A stretch of DNA of 64,000 nucleotides from Crocodylus rhombifer (GCA_038503035.1 JAVSML010021649.1:254271-318270); one strand, 5' to 3'; positions 1 to 10,816 are shown, counted from the first letter of the stretch. Numbers and translations: made by a program. The notes: generated by a model not told the origin, from the letters alone.

Positions 1-191
1 ATCACGATGTGCCGGTCATGGCTGAGGAAGCCAAAGCCCGCCTCGAATCACCATTCCTGTAAAGGGGCGGGCAGCCTACGGCACCCAGGATTCCCAGACG
101 GTCTCCCATCCAGGTACTAGCCAGGCCCGGGACTGCTTAGCTTCCGAGATCGGATGGGATCAGGTGCAATCAGTCCGGTCTGGCCGTAGGC
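1..191 (-). mobile_element. Candidate 5S-headed SINE inserted antisense in CR1-A (3' part outside the window)
   Basis: A CR1 reading frame starts abruptly at 192, exactly where the minus-strand 5S-like sequence begins its transcript. The simplest explanation is that an element whose 5' end is 5S-derived landed antisense inside a CR1 and that the rest of that CR1 lies left of the window. Bases 1-73 would then be the SINE body downstream of the 5S head; they match nothing I recognise. 5S-derived SINEs (SINE3 class, AmnSINE1) are known in vertebrates. The 3' tail and the target duplication cannot be seen, so the call is inference. Confidence 0.45.
74..191 (-). rRNA. 5S rRNA-like sequence, full length (118 nt), probably the head of a SINE or a diverged 5S copy
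   Basis: Read on the minus strand, this stretch aligns without gaps to vertebrate 5S rRNA from its first bases (GCCTACGGCC) to its last (GCCGTAGGC). The internal promoter regions are well kept: GAAGCTAAGCAG of box A is exact and box C (TACCTGGATGGGAGACCG) has one change from the usual form. The loop E region is also kept. Changes cluster in helices I and II, and both sides of each helix change together: helix I is now perfectly paired and helix II reads GGACTG against CAGTCC. That is not how a dead pseudogene usually decays. The 5' end of the 5S sits exactly against CR1 sequence at 191/192, and its 3' side continues into 73 bases of unknown sequence to the window edge. It may be a pol III-driven 5S-headed SINE, a variant 5S gene, or a pseudogene. 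Similarity to 5S is clear; functional status is inference. Confidence 0.88.
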
Positions 192-2143
192 AATCCTGGA
201 CGTGCAAGCAAAGTCCATCCCGTCTCAGAGGAAAGGCAGGAAAAGGGCACAGCAGCCCCCTTGGCTCTCCAGGGAACTGACGGACCTCCTGCATCTTAAA
301 AGAAAGACCTACAAAAGATGGAGGACTGGAACCACCACCAAGGAGGAATACTCTGCTCTGGTCCGGACCTGCAGAGAGCAAACCAAGAAAGCCAAGGCTG
401 CAATGGAACTCCAGCTAGCTACAAATATCAAGGACAATAAAACGTCCTTTTTAGGTATGTGGGAAGTTGGAGGAAAAGCAAGGGCAACATTGGACCCCTG
501 CTAAACCAGATGGGACAACTGACAACTGATGACCAGGAAAAAGCAAACTTTATAAATCGATACTTTGTGTCAGTTTTCCACAAGTTCCATGGGATGGCCG
601 TGCCCACTGTGGGTCGGGGAGGCCTGGGTGAGGGAGATTCCTTGCCCTCCATTGAAGCTGACCTCGTGAAGGAACACCTTGACAGGCTGGATACCTCCAA
701 GTCTGCCAGCCCTGACGGTTTACTCCCAAGGGTACTCAAGGAGCTGGCAAGCATCATAGCTCAGCCCCTGGCATGGATCTTCGAGAGCTCCTGGTGCTCT
801 GGTGTAGTGCCCGAAGTTTGGAAGAAGGCCTATGTCATGCCTATCTTCAAGAAGGGGAGGAAGGTAGATCCAGCAAACTACAGGCCCATCAGCATGACCT
901 GTATCCTGGGGAAGGTCTTGGAAAAGATTATCAAAAAGGCCATCCTTAACAGATTAGCTGACGGCAATATCCTGAGAGATACCCAGCATGGGTTTGTTGT
1001 GTGTAGGTCTTGCTTGACCAATCTCATTTCCCTTTACAACAAGGTGACCCATCACCTGGACAAGGGGGAAGAGATTGATGTCATATATCTTGACTTTAAA
1101 AAAGCCTTCAGTCTGGTATCCCATGATCACCTGTTGGCAAAAGTAGCTTACTGTGGCCTCGATTTCACCATGAGCTGCTGGCTGGGGAATTGGCTCTATG
1201 ATCGGACCCAGAGGGTGGTGGTTGATGGAAGCCAATCATCTTGGGGCATGGTCACCAGTGGGGTCCCTCAAGGCTTTGTCCTAGGGCCTATACTATATAA
1301 CATCTTCATCAATTATGTGGACATTGGTGTCAGAATTGGACTGGCCAAGTTTGCCGAAGACACCAAACTGTAGGGTAAAGCATCCACAACTGAGGACAGG
1401 AGGGTGATCCAGGCAGATCTTGACAGGCTCAGGAAATGGGCGGATGAGAACCTGATGGTGTTCAACACTGAAAAATGCAAGGTTCTCCACCTTGGGAGGA
1501 AAAACCTGCACCATGCTTATAGGCTCAGCAGTGCTACGCTGGTTAGCACTACAGATGAAAGGGACTTGGGGGGTCATGACTGACCACAAGATGAACATGA
1601 GCCTTCAATGCGATGCTGCAGCTAGTAAAGTGAGCAAAACAGTGGCCTGCATCCACAGGTGCTTCTCCAGCAAATCCCAGGACATCATTCTCCTGTTGTA
1701 CTCAGCCTTGGTGAGGCCGCAGCTGGAGTACTGCATCCAGTTTTGGGCTCCACAGTTCAAAAAGTATGTGGAGAAGCTTGAGAGAGTCCAGAAGAGAGCC
1801 ACGTGCATGATCAGAGGTCAGGATAACAGACCTTATGAAGACAGGCTGAGAGCTATGGGACTCTTCAGCCTGGTAAAGCGCAGGCTCAGGGGTGATCTGG
1901 TAGCTACCTATAAGTTTATCAGGGGTGTTCATCAGGATCTGGGGGAACATCTGTTCACCAGGGCACCCCAAGGGGAACGGTCACAAACTCTGCTCTGACC
2001 GATTCAGGTTGGACATAAGGAAGAACTTCTTTACTGTACTAGCCCCCAAGGTCTGGAATAGACTACCGCTGGAGGTGGTTCAAGCACCCACTTTGAATGC
2101 CTTCAAGACACATTTGGATGCTTATCTTGCTGGGATCCTATGA
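192..2143 (+). pseudogene. CR1 ORF2 remnant: reverse transcriptase part, broken
   Basis: This is the C-terminal two thirds of a CR1 ORF2 polyprotein, which would copy the element's RNA into a nicked target. The linker motif QQPPWLSREL is read from 202, then the frame shifts near 455-460. The longest piece (459-1373) carries the RT blocks YRPISMTCILGKVLEK, the catalytic LDFKKAF segment near 1087-1107 and GVPQGFVLGPILYNIFI. The FADD catalytic box is FAED here (1350-1361), so the first aspartate of the dyad is a glutamate, and a TAG follows at 1371-1373. A further shift near 1565-1570 (a run of seven Gs) moves the C-terminal RATCMIRG region into other frames up to 2143. It cannot encode a working enzyme. 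Confidence 0.9.
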
Positions 2144-2237
2144 TCGTATGCTGACTTTCTGCCCTTAGGGCAGGGAGCTGGACTCCATGATCCTCCAAGG
2201 TCCCTTTCAGCCTGAATGTCTATGAAATCTATGAAAC
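192..2237 (+). mobile_element. CR1 LINE copy A, 5' interrupted at 192, 3' end complete
   Basis: Non-LTR retrotransposon of the CR1 clade. The copy starts in the linker between endonuclease and reverse transcriptase and runs to a typical CR1 3' end, in which a short tail motif repeats (TCTATGAAATCTATGAAA near 2219-2236). It matches CR1-C (38666-43267) along its length at the protein and DNA level, so it belongs to the same subfamily. Frame breaks and a stop in the catalytic region mark it as dead and older than CR1-C. Confidence 0.92.
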
Positions 2238-2552
2238 ATATTGTACCATTTTGAGGGACTGCAAAAACATAAACCCAGTGATTCACAGCATATGCAAAAA
2301 TTAACGCCCCTGCATAGAATAAGCATTAACACTTTGGAACAGGTAAGTCAAGGCATCAACACAATAAACACATATGTGCATCAACTTAAATAACCCACGT
2401 AAGTTGATGTAGCAATACCATAGTTGTACACGGGCAACAATACAGGTATGTTCCAATAATAGGCAATAAACACATATAGGCAATGAAGACAGATAAATCC
2501 ATATAAACTCCCTTGAGGAATACCCATAACCATATTAACCTCTACAGTATTA
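2238..2552. other. AT-rich spacer, no feature seen
   Basis: About 315 bases of AT-rich sequence with several near-repeats of an ACACATAT-like motif. I see no open frame of note and no recognisable repeat. Confidence 0.5.
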
Positions 2553-3534
2553 AACAACAACAGTCAAAAAATAAGGAGGTTCACTCAGCACCTTGTGGGG
2601 TGTTCCCTGGAGCCCTTCCCCTTTAGGGCTCTGGGATTTGGGCACACCTCTTCCCACAATGGAGGAGGGTAGAGGCGGAAGACCCTCCTTTCCCAAGCCC
2701 ACCTCCCCTGTGGAACCCACTTCCCCAGCAACTCCCGCTCCCACTTTGAAGCAGCCAAGTCTCATCCCCTGGTGGCCTGTCCTGCAAGGGCCTCTTTATG
2801 GCGGTGCCTCTGGCTCCTCTCAATGACCTGGTGCCCCACACTGGGCATCCCAGGCACTCCCATGAGAGCTAACCCCTTACTGGCTCTGATTTCTGAGCCT
2901 CACACTGGAGATCCTTCCCTTTCCTGGGCCCTGCTCTGGGCACCAGGGCTCTTTTAGTTTAATGCAGAGCCACAATGTGGGGCTCCAGTTACTTGGCCTA
3001 GATCTGGGGCTAACTTGAGCAGCCTCAAGTTGCTTCCAGAGCCAGCTCTCCATGCCCTGACCTGTGCACCATGTTGGGCCCGAGGAACCTCAAGGTGCTC
3101 CCAAGGCCAGCTCTCTATGTGCCAATCCACGCACTGCCTACCCAGCCACTTGCTGATTTCACAGGCTCAAGCCGCCTCAAGCAGCTTCTAAAGCCTGAGC
3201 ACCGTTCACTGATTTGTGCACTGTCAAGGATCAGGCAGGGTCCCGAGGATGGTCGCCTCCAGAGCTCCACTCTCTTTGTCATCCTTTACCACGTCTCTCT
3301 CCCCAGCATGCCAAGCACTCTCTCCTTTTCTACACTTCAGGGACTCCACCCCTGAAGTTCTCTGGACCTGGCAGGGCAATGTCAGCCTGGTCTTGAACCG
3401 GGTCCACATTGCTCCTTGTCCCCTCCCTTCAGAGAAAGGGCATGGCCTTGTTTACCCTGGCTTGCTTCTGATTGGTGGATGGGCTCCACCAATCGGAACT
3501 GCTGAATCTCGAGCCCAGGACTCATGTTTCTGAC
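2553..3534 (-). mobile_element. LTR-like element, tentative boundaries
   Basis: A GC-richer block of about 1 kb between AT-rich flanks. On the minus strand it begins TGTCAGAAAC and within 40-65 bases carries an inverted repeat built from two CCAAT-type motifs (3470-3495), the same arrangement as in the better-defined LTRs at 29304-30314 and 21420-23054. TATTA flanks both sides (2548-2552 and 3535-3539), which would be a 5-bp target duplication, but the low-coordinate end reads AA where CA (TG on the plus strand) is expected. No coding sequence. The element type is inference from shared layout and length. Confidence 0.4.
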
Positions 3535-3539
3535 ATATT

Positions 3540-3902
3540 ATAGAAACCCTTCTCGTTACCCTTCACATCCCTTGCTAGCTGCAACTCCAACTGCACTTTG
3601 GCCTTTCTGACTTCAGCCCTGCGTGCCTGAGCAATACACTTATACTCCTCCCTAGTTGTTATGGTTGCCTTTGCCCAAGTGGACTACAACACTGAGAACA
3701 ATACAAATAATCAAACTTGTTTGGCAAAATGCATACCGTCAGCAATGTGAATTATAATCAAGACTGCAAATTCTGTATGAATTTCTCATTTCATTTATGG
3801 TGGGAAGTATCCCTGCCTTTTTAAGCAGATAAGTTAGTGTGGGCTGGTCATTCACCTTGGAGTCAAAAAAGACTGGAGGGCTGTAACAGAAGCGTAAGAG
3901 CT
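3540..3902. other. Spacer, no feature seen
   Basis: No recognisable gene or repeat. The right end may be the ragged start of the dispersed repeat that is clear from 3903 on. Confidence 0.4.
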
Positions 3903-4033
3903 GAGTACATGGGGGCCTAAGGGCCCTGGCCTGCCTCAGAAAGAGGCTGTCACCCAAAATGCATAAAACTTTCCACATGTCCATCATCTAAAACTCCCCA
4001 CCACCCCCAGCAAAAATAAAAGTTGGCACCTAT
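3903..4033 (-). repeat. Dispersed repeat, copy 1 (partner at 18118-18248)
   Basis: About 130 bases match 18118-18248 in the same orientation. Shared landmarks include CACATGTCCATCATCT and GCAAAAATAAAAGTT, with a C-rich stretch between. The second copy extends further on its left side. The element type is not known to me. On the minus strand an open frame runs through it (3739-3987), but the partner copy shows no conserved frame over the same segment. Confidence 0.7.
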
Positions 4034-6279
4034 GAACAGAAATATGCCCGCTGTCTGAGCAGGCAGAGTAGTACTGATGTTTCCAGAAACAGCCACTCCT
4101 AACCTGCCTGCTAACTACAGATCAGATCAATAGTGGAGGGGAGAATAAAAAGGAAATGGGAAGATATTTGGATGATAGGTTTTCACTCCACAAGATTTTT
4201 AGTTTGTCTTTCATTTGGGACAGCTCCAATCATCTGATCCTTCCAGAGAGATCACTAATAATAAAAACAGCACTTTCAGGGCCTCAAGGTGGAAAAAGAA
4301 TTTTTTGCAATTGAAATCTGCACATCTTTCCTTTTTCTTTGAGCATGAATGAAACAATGCAGCCACTCTGAAATGGATATCTTATATGAAACTATGACAA
4401 AGAACTAAATAAGCCAATAATAATATTTTGCATAGTTACAGGAATATTCATCCAAGGATTTCAGAGTGGAATGATGGGATCATGCTCTGCAGATAGGCTA
4501 AATAGCTGTCAATATTATATTATGGGATGGGATTTCTGCTTATATTGAGAAACCTAGGAAATCATGTCCAAAGATACATTAAAAAAAATTATTAAGATTG
4601 CAAAAACAAGGAGTCAAAAATGACAAGCTGTCAAAAATAAGATTGCCTGTCCAACTCTATTCATCCCCTATGTTTATGCATTATAATACAGTCTTCAATT
4701 ACATGATCACATATACTGGGGTTTCCCCCCACCCCAGGGCCCACACCTCTTTCAGCAAGCAGGATTGGTCTGTTTTGGGCATGTATAGCAATGAGATTGT
4801 CACCTTTAGAAGAATTATTGCAGAAGACAGAGGGCATGTAGCAAATGAAGCTGAGGACTGCAGGAAGAAAATTACAAGCAGTCAGATTATTCAGTGGAGA
4901 AATGGATTGTCTCCCTGTTTGTGTTGCAAAGTTTCTATGTGATGCTAATCTCCATAAAACCTTTTAAAAAGTCACTACCCATGTGTTCCTCATTTTCCAG
5001 GTGCCTAACATGAGACTGCAGGTTGTGGCCTTGGCTGTGTGAAGTCTCGCTCCTTCCCTTGAAGATATCAGCTGTTTCTTGGTAGCTGGGGATGGGTTGA
5101 AAGTCTCTTTTCCTTGAGAAAAGGAGATCTATGAACCTGGGAAGGGATTCTACTGCCTGTGCTTCTCCCACTTCTTTTTGCAGCTGAACCTGCTGCTCCG
5201 CTTCTCTTAGCAACCCTACCAAACTTCTTTCTCTCTGTGTACATGAGGCCATTTGGTGTCCTCTTTCTCCCCTGGGACCTCAGGATAGGTGCAAGCAGCT
5301 ACTATGCCTCCGGGACTGATTCCTAGTGCCTCCTGACTCTTGACTGTGGCTCTTGTCTTTATCTCTCCGTCCTCCTCCACAGAAATTCCACCAGTCTTTT
5401 TCACAAAAGGGAGTGGGGAGAGGCTAGCTGCAGTCTCTGATGTTTTGGTTGTCCTTGTCAGCCTCTGACCCCAGGCCCAGTGCTGTAGCAGGGCAGGGGG
5501 CAAGTGGGGCAACCACTCTGGGTGCCAAAGTGAAGGGGCACCAACAAATGTTGCCCAGCCGGGGGAGGGTGTAGGACAGAGCCATAAGTGGCTTGTTTAG
5601 GGGAGTGCAGGGACAGGGGAAGAGCAGCTCCTGCTGTTGCATGCACTCCCAGGCAAGCATGGAGGGGCATGTGCCCCCTGGATCTGTGCAGGAGGCATAG
5701 GGAGGCTGTGGGCTTTCCCCCTGGGTGGCAAACTTTGTTGCTACAGCACTGTCCAGGTCCATCACACCTGGGAGTCAGAGGACCTCACACTGCCCTGTTA
5801 ATTGTAGTTTTTCCATGTCATCTTTGGATGAGAGAGGAGCCTAGGGGTTTAAATATGCAAAACATTAAAACAATTATATTCTAGTGTAATCAATAGATTA
5901 TGTGTAAGCTGTTCTCTTTCTTCATGATACAACCTAATTTTTTCAGTTTGCCACAGAACATTGGGCATTATTTAAATTATTGACTGAGTGAGTCAAGTAC
6001 AAAAGCATGCATTTTCATGGTGCTAAAACAAAATTAATGTTATTGGTGCAAACCCTAATTTCTGTGGGAGCAAGAAGCTAACCCCCTTTGTCTATGCCCA
6101 CATTGTGGAAATACATTTCTTAAACTTTATGAAGCTTTAATAAGCTTTAATTGGCTCCTAATACCTGCTACATGTAGAAAACATTTCTTATGCATTGTCT
6201 ATTGTACTAACAGTAACAATATGTGATCATTTTATAAGTATGTGATAATTTTATAAGTAGAGACATTGAAAATGTAAAT
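4034..6279. other. AT-rich spacer with no recognised gene
   Basis: More than 2 kb without an identifiable host gene. Two overlapping minus-strand open frames (4935-5252 and 5216-5512) are polar and could in principle be a decayed accessory protein of the neighbouring Harbinger element, but I see no Myb or MADF signature. 5470-5720 is GC-richer without a recognisable identity. Confidence 0.4.
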
Positions 6280-6965
6280 GGCCTCTTACCAGACCGTCAT
6301 AAGGGAACAGTTCTCCATCCTGGGAGTAACCCTCTTCATGCTTTTCCCAGATGTTACTGATAGCACAGCACATAGTGATCACCTTGGGGATGCATTTAAT
6401 GTTGCCATTATGCTTCAGCTATCCCCCACACACTTCCTACTCCCAAAGCACATACTGTCACCATATTGTCATGCTCAGATGGTAACTGTTCATGTCAGAG
6501 TAATTAGGGCATGGAGTAATTACCCAGGAGAGCAATGGGTAAACTGCGTCCTTGAGAAACAGAGCAGGCATAGCCACCCAATAGAGAATTCTCCAATGTG
6601 CCTTAAGAAAGTGCCCTGTTATGTTGTTGCCTCTGGAATTCTTTGAAAATTCTACTCTTACAAATAAACGTTTTTGACAAGCCTTTGTTGACAAAAGTGA
6701 TTTTGGCACCTGTATCCATAGAATAATATCATACATTTGTAGTTGAAGAAATCTCTGACACACTGTGGTGGGCAAAGAAAAAATAATTCCACTGATAGTT
6801 TTGCTGCAGTCAGGAATACCCTGCCTCTGCTCAAAGCCCACTCTGATCTTAAGGATGTTCATGATGACCACTATCACCAATGGACACTTTTCCAATGCAA
6901 CAGCACTGAGTGTGGCCTCCAAAAAGGCATAGCAATTGTGTTGTCCACAGAAACTGAAGCTCACC
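6280..6965 (-). pseudogene. PIF/Harbinger-type transposase remnant
   Basis: On the minus strand, pieces in shifting frames match the order of a HARBI1-like DDE transposase. Near 6800-6830 there is GIPDCSKTISG, corresponding to the family's region around the first catalytic aspartate (usually an IDGTH-type motif), followed by a YDIILWIQV segment like the family's YxSIxLQ block. Near 6505-6555 is DAVYPLLSWVITPCPN, the family's GDxAYPLLPWL block. Near 6300-6380, in another frame, is VITMCCAISNIWEKHEE, like the usual CCVLHNIC end. The IDGTH histidine and threonine are lost and frames are broken, so it is inactive. The longest open piece is 6458-6964 (168 aa). Recognition rests on motif order from memory of the family; a domesticated HARBI1-like host gene is less likely because of the breaks. 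Confidence 0.62.
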
Positions 6966-7588
6966 TATGACTAATCTTGCACTGAAACATTAAGGTAAAA
7001 AGATTTGGCTCATGCACAACAAATGTTTTATTACATTTTAGGTTATGTAATCCTTGATGTGCTCAACTTTTTACATGGAGCCCCTTTGTATAATCCTGTA
7101 CCTGGGATTTTCTGTGGATTTACAGGTTGTCTTATTTAAAAATCTGTGGAGTATGCACAAAAGAGTTGTGTAAACCAGTAATGATATTTTTAGATTCTTA
7201 TTTTTACCCTTTTTATTTCAATAACTCAAAAAATAGACATACTACCATGTATTCAAAAATAAATACAAAATCAGGTTCCATTTGAACTTGTAGTACAAGT
7301 CAGAAGATGAAAAAGTTAGGCTTTACACAGGAATAGTCAGACAGACAAATAGTTATACAAAAACCATTGTACAAATCTTCATTTTTTATTATTTCTCAAA
7401 CTACTAGTTGTCATTCTCTCCGTGGCTATCTAATCAAATCTGACACTGTCTGTCACTGAAAGGGAGGGTCCTGTCTGTAGCTTTCAATGGAAACTTGAGG
7501 GACATTTTAAGGGAAATACATGTTGTTGTTTCTTCAAAACAAATTGCTTTAAAAAAGTTCTTTCTTTAACCTACTTGCCTTTTTGTCA
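6966..7588. other. AT-rich spacer
   Basis: No gene or known repeat seen. It may hold the outer part of the Harbinger element, but I find no TTA-flanked terminal repeats. Confidence 0.4.
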
Positions 7589-8881
7589 TGTAACATCCAC
7601 ACACTCTTGGGGTTGCATATGGTAAAGTGTGTACTTTTAGTTGTTGTATATTGTGCTTTTATGTGGGCAAGATGGCCCCTGTTGTTCTGGCCATGTGCTC
7701 AGTGTATGGCAAGTTGAGGCCTGTATCTAGGCAAAGGTTGTAAAATCCTCTGGACTCATTGGCCAGAGGAAGCAGAAGATCCTCCAGGCAGGTTGTTTGG
7801 GAGAAAGATTGTACTGTGGTGCTCCCTGACTGGACAAGGCTGGGGTGATGTCATGCAGGGGGATATAAGATGAGCTAAGCTGGTTTGGGGAGGAGGAGAA
7901 GCTGCTAGGTCCTCTGAAGACTGAAGTTCTTCCAAGGGAGACAATTCTCTTTCTCTCCTCTACCCTAGTTTCCCTTTTTGCTTCTGCAAATTCCTTCTTC
8001 CTTGGGCTGGCTAGCCAGGAATTAGGCCTGACAGTTCTAAACAGGGTTGAAACCTGAGAATTTTTGATTCTGCCATTTCTGGGCTGGGGTAAAGGTTTGA
8101 AACTTTTTTTTTTCCCCAGTGGAGCTGCGGACCCAAATTACCTGCAGCCTAGGCCTAGAGGGTAGGCCTGGCTTTTTCCCTTTGTTTCTTTGGTATTTTA
8201 CTCCAGGCAAACTGTATGGTTGGGCCAGCTGTAGCCATTAATCAACCTGGCTTCTTTTGGAGTTCGTCCTGCAGTTTCATTTTAGTGGGCCATATAATCC
8301 AGCCCAGAAGTCTTGGGGTGTATGTGTGCTGGCTGGAGCCACAGTCACTCCCCACATACACACTCAGCCTCTCTGTGGGAGAAAAGATCAGCACTGAGCA
8401 ATGTGGAGCCACTTGCAACACAGAAAGACCCATGCTCTTAAGCAACTTCCTGCAGTGCAGTGAACCCAAGGAGCAGCTCAGGACTCTCCAGTGTGGGTCC
8501 CCCTCTCCAGCCCACTGCAGAAGGGCAGGTATAGAGGTACAGGCCCCCAAAAATACCTGTTGGGGAGCCCCAAATCCCAGACTGCCTGGGTATGGGTGAA
8601 GCCTCCCCAAGAGGGTGCAACCTATAGATTTTGCTCTGTAGTTAATAGTGTTTTAAAATTATATTTAACATTTTGTTTTATTCCCATTCATAAATATGGG
8701 TTTTTTTGTTTATACTGCTTGCAAGAAAGGGGTTTTTGTTAACATGGGACATCCCAGCAAATGTAGTGTTCCCAGATTTTCTGAGTGGGGGGCTCAAGCC
8801 ACGGGTATAATTTATGAGGTACCCTGAAATTTGAACCTGGCTCTTTTTCCTGCCAACCAGTGCCCCAGCAGAAGGGTTACA
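7589..8881 (+). mobile_element. LTR-like element (solo LTR candidate), 4-bp target duplication
   Basis: The element starts TGTAAC and ends GTTACA, so it has TG..CA ends with a short inverted repeat. GTCA lies directly outside on both sides (7585-7588 and 8882-8885). A promoter-like block with a TATA box (GATATAAG, 7862-7869) sits about 275 bases in, as in the LTR at 44821-45807. There is no gag, pol or env sequence, so a solo LTR is the best reading. Open frames inside it (8216-8599 and its shadows) show no family resemblance. Confidence 0.55.
7862..7869 (+). promoter_or_regulatory. TATA box of the LTR-like element
   Basis: GATATAAG follows a TGATGTCA (CRE-like) motif about 20 bases upstream. 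The arrangement resembles the promoter block at 44960-44992. It is probably the LTR's own promoter, not a host promoter. Confidence 0.45.
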
Positions 8882-9526
8882 GTCATAACACCTAGTTCTT
8901 CCTCTGGCCTAAGTTAAAGACTGGTACTATAAAACTGCATGTATAAAAGTGGCAACTGTGGCAAGAGTAAATCTCACTTTAATTATCAACCTACCTTCCA
9001 TGCTTACTACAAATTTTCACTCCAAAGTCTATACTTTGTGACATCTAGTCAAGTTTCAAGTCTAGTCTAGTCTAGTTTCATGTCAGCATTTTATAATGTC
9101 ACATGTATGAAGAGGACAGAAAAAAGTAGCCATTAATGGAAAAAGAAGTACACAACATGTGCATGTCATGTTTTTGTCCTGGCATTAGAGGGAAAGTCTG
9201 TGGATCAGAAATTGGCTTAAAGATAGACAACGAAGAGAAGCTATAAATAGTCAGTTCTCAGAAGGTGGAAAGGGGAGTGAATAGTGAGGTGGCCAAATGT
9301 CAGGAATCAGGGCAGCAGATGGTCATTAGTCCCCAGCTGGCACTGATTACCAGAGTGGGCTTGCTTGCTGGTAGTTTAACTATCCCCAGCCAACCCCAGT
9401 TATCCATATTGGTGTGGCTGCCTGGATATCAGCAGCTGACTGATTAGCAGGGATTGTGGTTTTCTCTGTTTAAAAATCACAAATTCTCTCCTAAAAAACA
9501 CAAGCTCTCTGATTAAAAAACCCAGG
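8882..9526. other. Spacer with a short TCTAG repeat
   Basis: AT-rich, no gene. It contains three exact TCTAG units at 9061-9075 with a similar fragment just upstream. Confidence 0.5.
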
Positions 9527-9585
9527 CTTTTGATATGGTATCCCACAACATTCTTGCAAGCAAACTCAGGAAGTATGGGCTAGAT

Positions 9586-9746
9586 CAGGGGTTTTCAACC
9601 TTTTTGGATCAGTGTACCCCCAGCAGCCAGACACGGCAGAACAGGATGGTGTGTGGTCCCACTCCATGTCTGCCTGCCCACGGATACCCACTAGGACCTT
9701 CTCAAGTACCCCCTTGGGTATGCGTACCCCTGGTTGACAACCCCTG
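9586..9746. mobile_element. hAT-type MITE, 161 bp, perfect 8-bp target duplication
   Basis: The ends form a 15-bp inverted repeat, CAGGGGTTTTCAACC at the left and the complement of CAGGGGTTGTCAACC at the right, with one mismatch. GGCTAGAT flanks both sides (9578-9585 and 9747-9754), the 8-bp duplication expected of hAT transposition. No coding capacity. It is inserted in CR1-B, so it is younger than that copy. Confidence 0.95.
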
Positions 9747-9759
9747 GGCTAGATGTATG

Positions 9760-9807
9760 GACTATAAGGTGGGAAAAAAAACTGACTATAAGGTGGGAAA
9801 AAAAACT
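9760..9807. repeat. 24-bp tandem duplication
   Basis: Two identical 24-bp units (9760-9783 and 9784-9807), each ending in a run of A and ACT, lie directly after the MITE inside CR1-B. Confidence 0.85.
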
Positions 9808-10816
9808 GAGCTCAGAGGGTAGTACTCAATGGCTTGATGTCTAGTTGGGCAGCTCATGGAGTGCCGCAGGCATCGGTCCTGGGGCCAGTTTTGTTCAATG
9901 TCTTCATCAACAAACTGAAAGATGGCACAGAGTGCGCTCTCAGTGAGTTTGCAGATGACACCAAGCTGGGGGGAGTAGTAGATACACTGGAGGGTAGGGC
10001 TAGGATTCAGAGTGACCTAGACAAATTGGAGGATTGGACCAAAAGAAATCTCATGAAGTTCAACAGTGACAAGTGCAAAGTCCTGCCCTTAGAACAGAAC
10101 AGTAGAGGCTGGGGGCTGACTGGATGGGCAGCAGCTCTTCAGAAAAGGACCTGGGGGTTACAGTGGACAATAAGCTGAATATGAACCAGCAGCATGCCCT
10201 TGTTGCCAAGAAGGCTAATGGGATGCTTGGCTGCATTGGTACGTGTATTGCCAGTAGGTCAAGGGAAGTGATTATTCCTTTCTATTCAGCACTGGTGAGG
10301 CCACATTTGGAGTAGTGTGTTCAGTTCTGGGCCCCCTACTACAGAAGGGATGTGGAGAAATTGAAGAGAGTCCAGCAGAGGGCAACAAAAATGGTAAGGG
10401 GGCTGGGGCACATGACTTCTGAGGACTGGCTGAGGGAACTGGGCTTATTTAGTTTGGAGAAGAGAAGATTAAGAGGGGATTTAATAGCAACCTTCAACTA
10501 CCTGAAGGGTGGTTCCAAAGAGGATGGAGCTGGACTGTTCTCAGTGGTGGCAGATGACAGAACAAGGAGCAATGGTGTCAAGCTGCAACAAAGGAAGTTT
10601 AGGTTAGATATTAGGAAGAATTTTCTCACTAGCGGGGTAGTAAAGCACAGGAAAAGGTTACCCAGGGAAGTTGTAAAATTTCCATCCTTGGAGGTTTTAA
10701 GACCTGGCTAGACAATATGCTGGGATGATCTAGTTGGGGATGGTCCTAATTTGAGCAGGGGTTGGACTGGATGACCTCCTGAGGTCCCTTCCAACCTTAA
10801 TTTTCTATGATTCTAG

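Larger units (their letters stand above)
9527..10711 (+). pseudogene. CR1 ORF2 C-terminal RT remnant (copy B)
   Basis: The reverse transcriptase fragment begins just before the catalytic AFD aspartate (9527-9585), is split by the MITE, and resumes near 9834 with the GVPQASVLGPVLFNVFIN block. FADDTKL is intact near 9942-9965. The frame shifts near 10110-10125, has a stop at 10316-10318 where the consensus reads LEYCVQFWAP, and ends with the RRATKMVRG and [13 protein letters not shown] blocks to 10711. It is inactive and old compared with CR1-C. Confidence 0.88.
9527..10814 (+). mobile_element. CR1 LINE copy B (third 3'-end type), split by a hAT MITE
   Basis: The copy is 5'-truncated in the RT domain at AFDMVSHN and ends at about 10814 with TTTTCTATGATTCTA, the tail type common in archosaur CR1. 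It differs from CR1-C and CR1-J in both protein and tail, so it is a third subfamily. The element is interrupted at 9586-9746 by a hAT MITE; a 24-bp tandem duplication (9760-9807) follows directly after. Confidence 0.88.

Noticed and set aside
4935..5512. Accessory DNA-binding protein of the Harbinger element
   Set aside because: The frames are polar, but I could not see a Myb or MADF pattern; kept only as a remark.
9760..9807. Start of a CRISPR-like array
   Set aside because: Only two directly adjacent units without spacers, in a eukaryotic CR1 copy.
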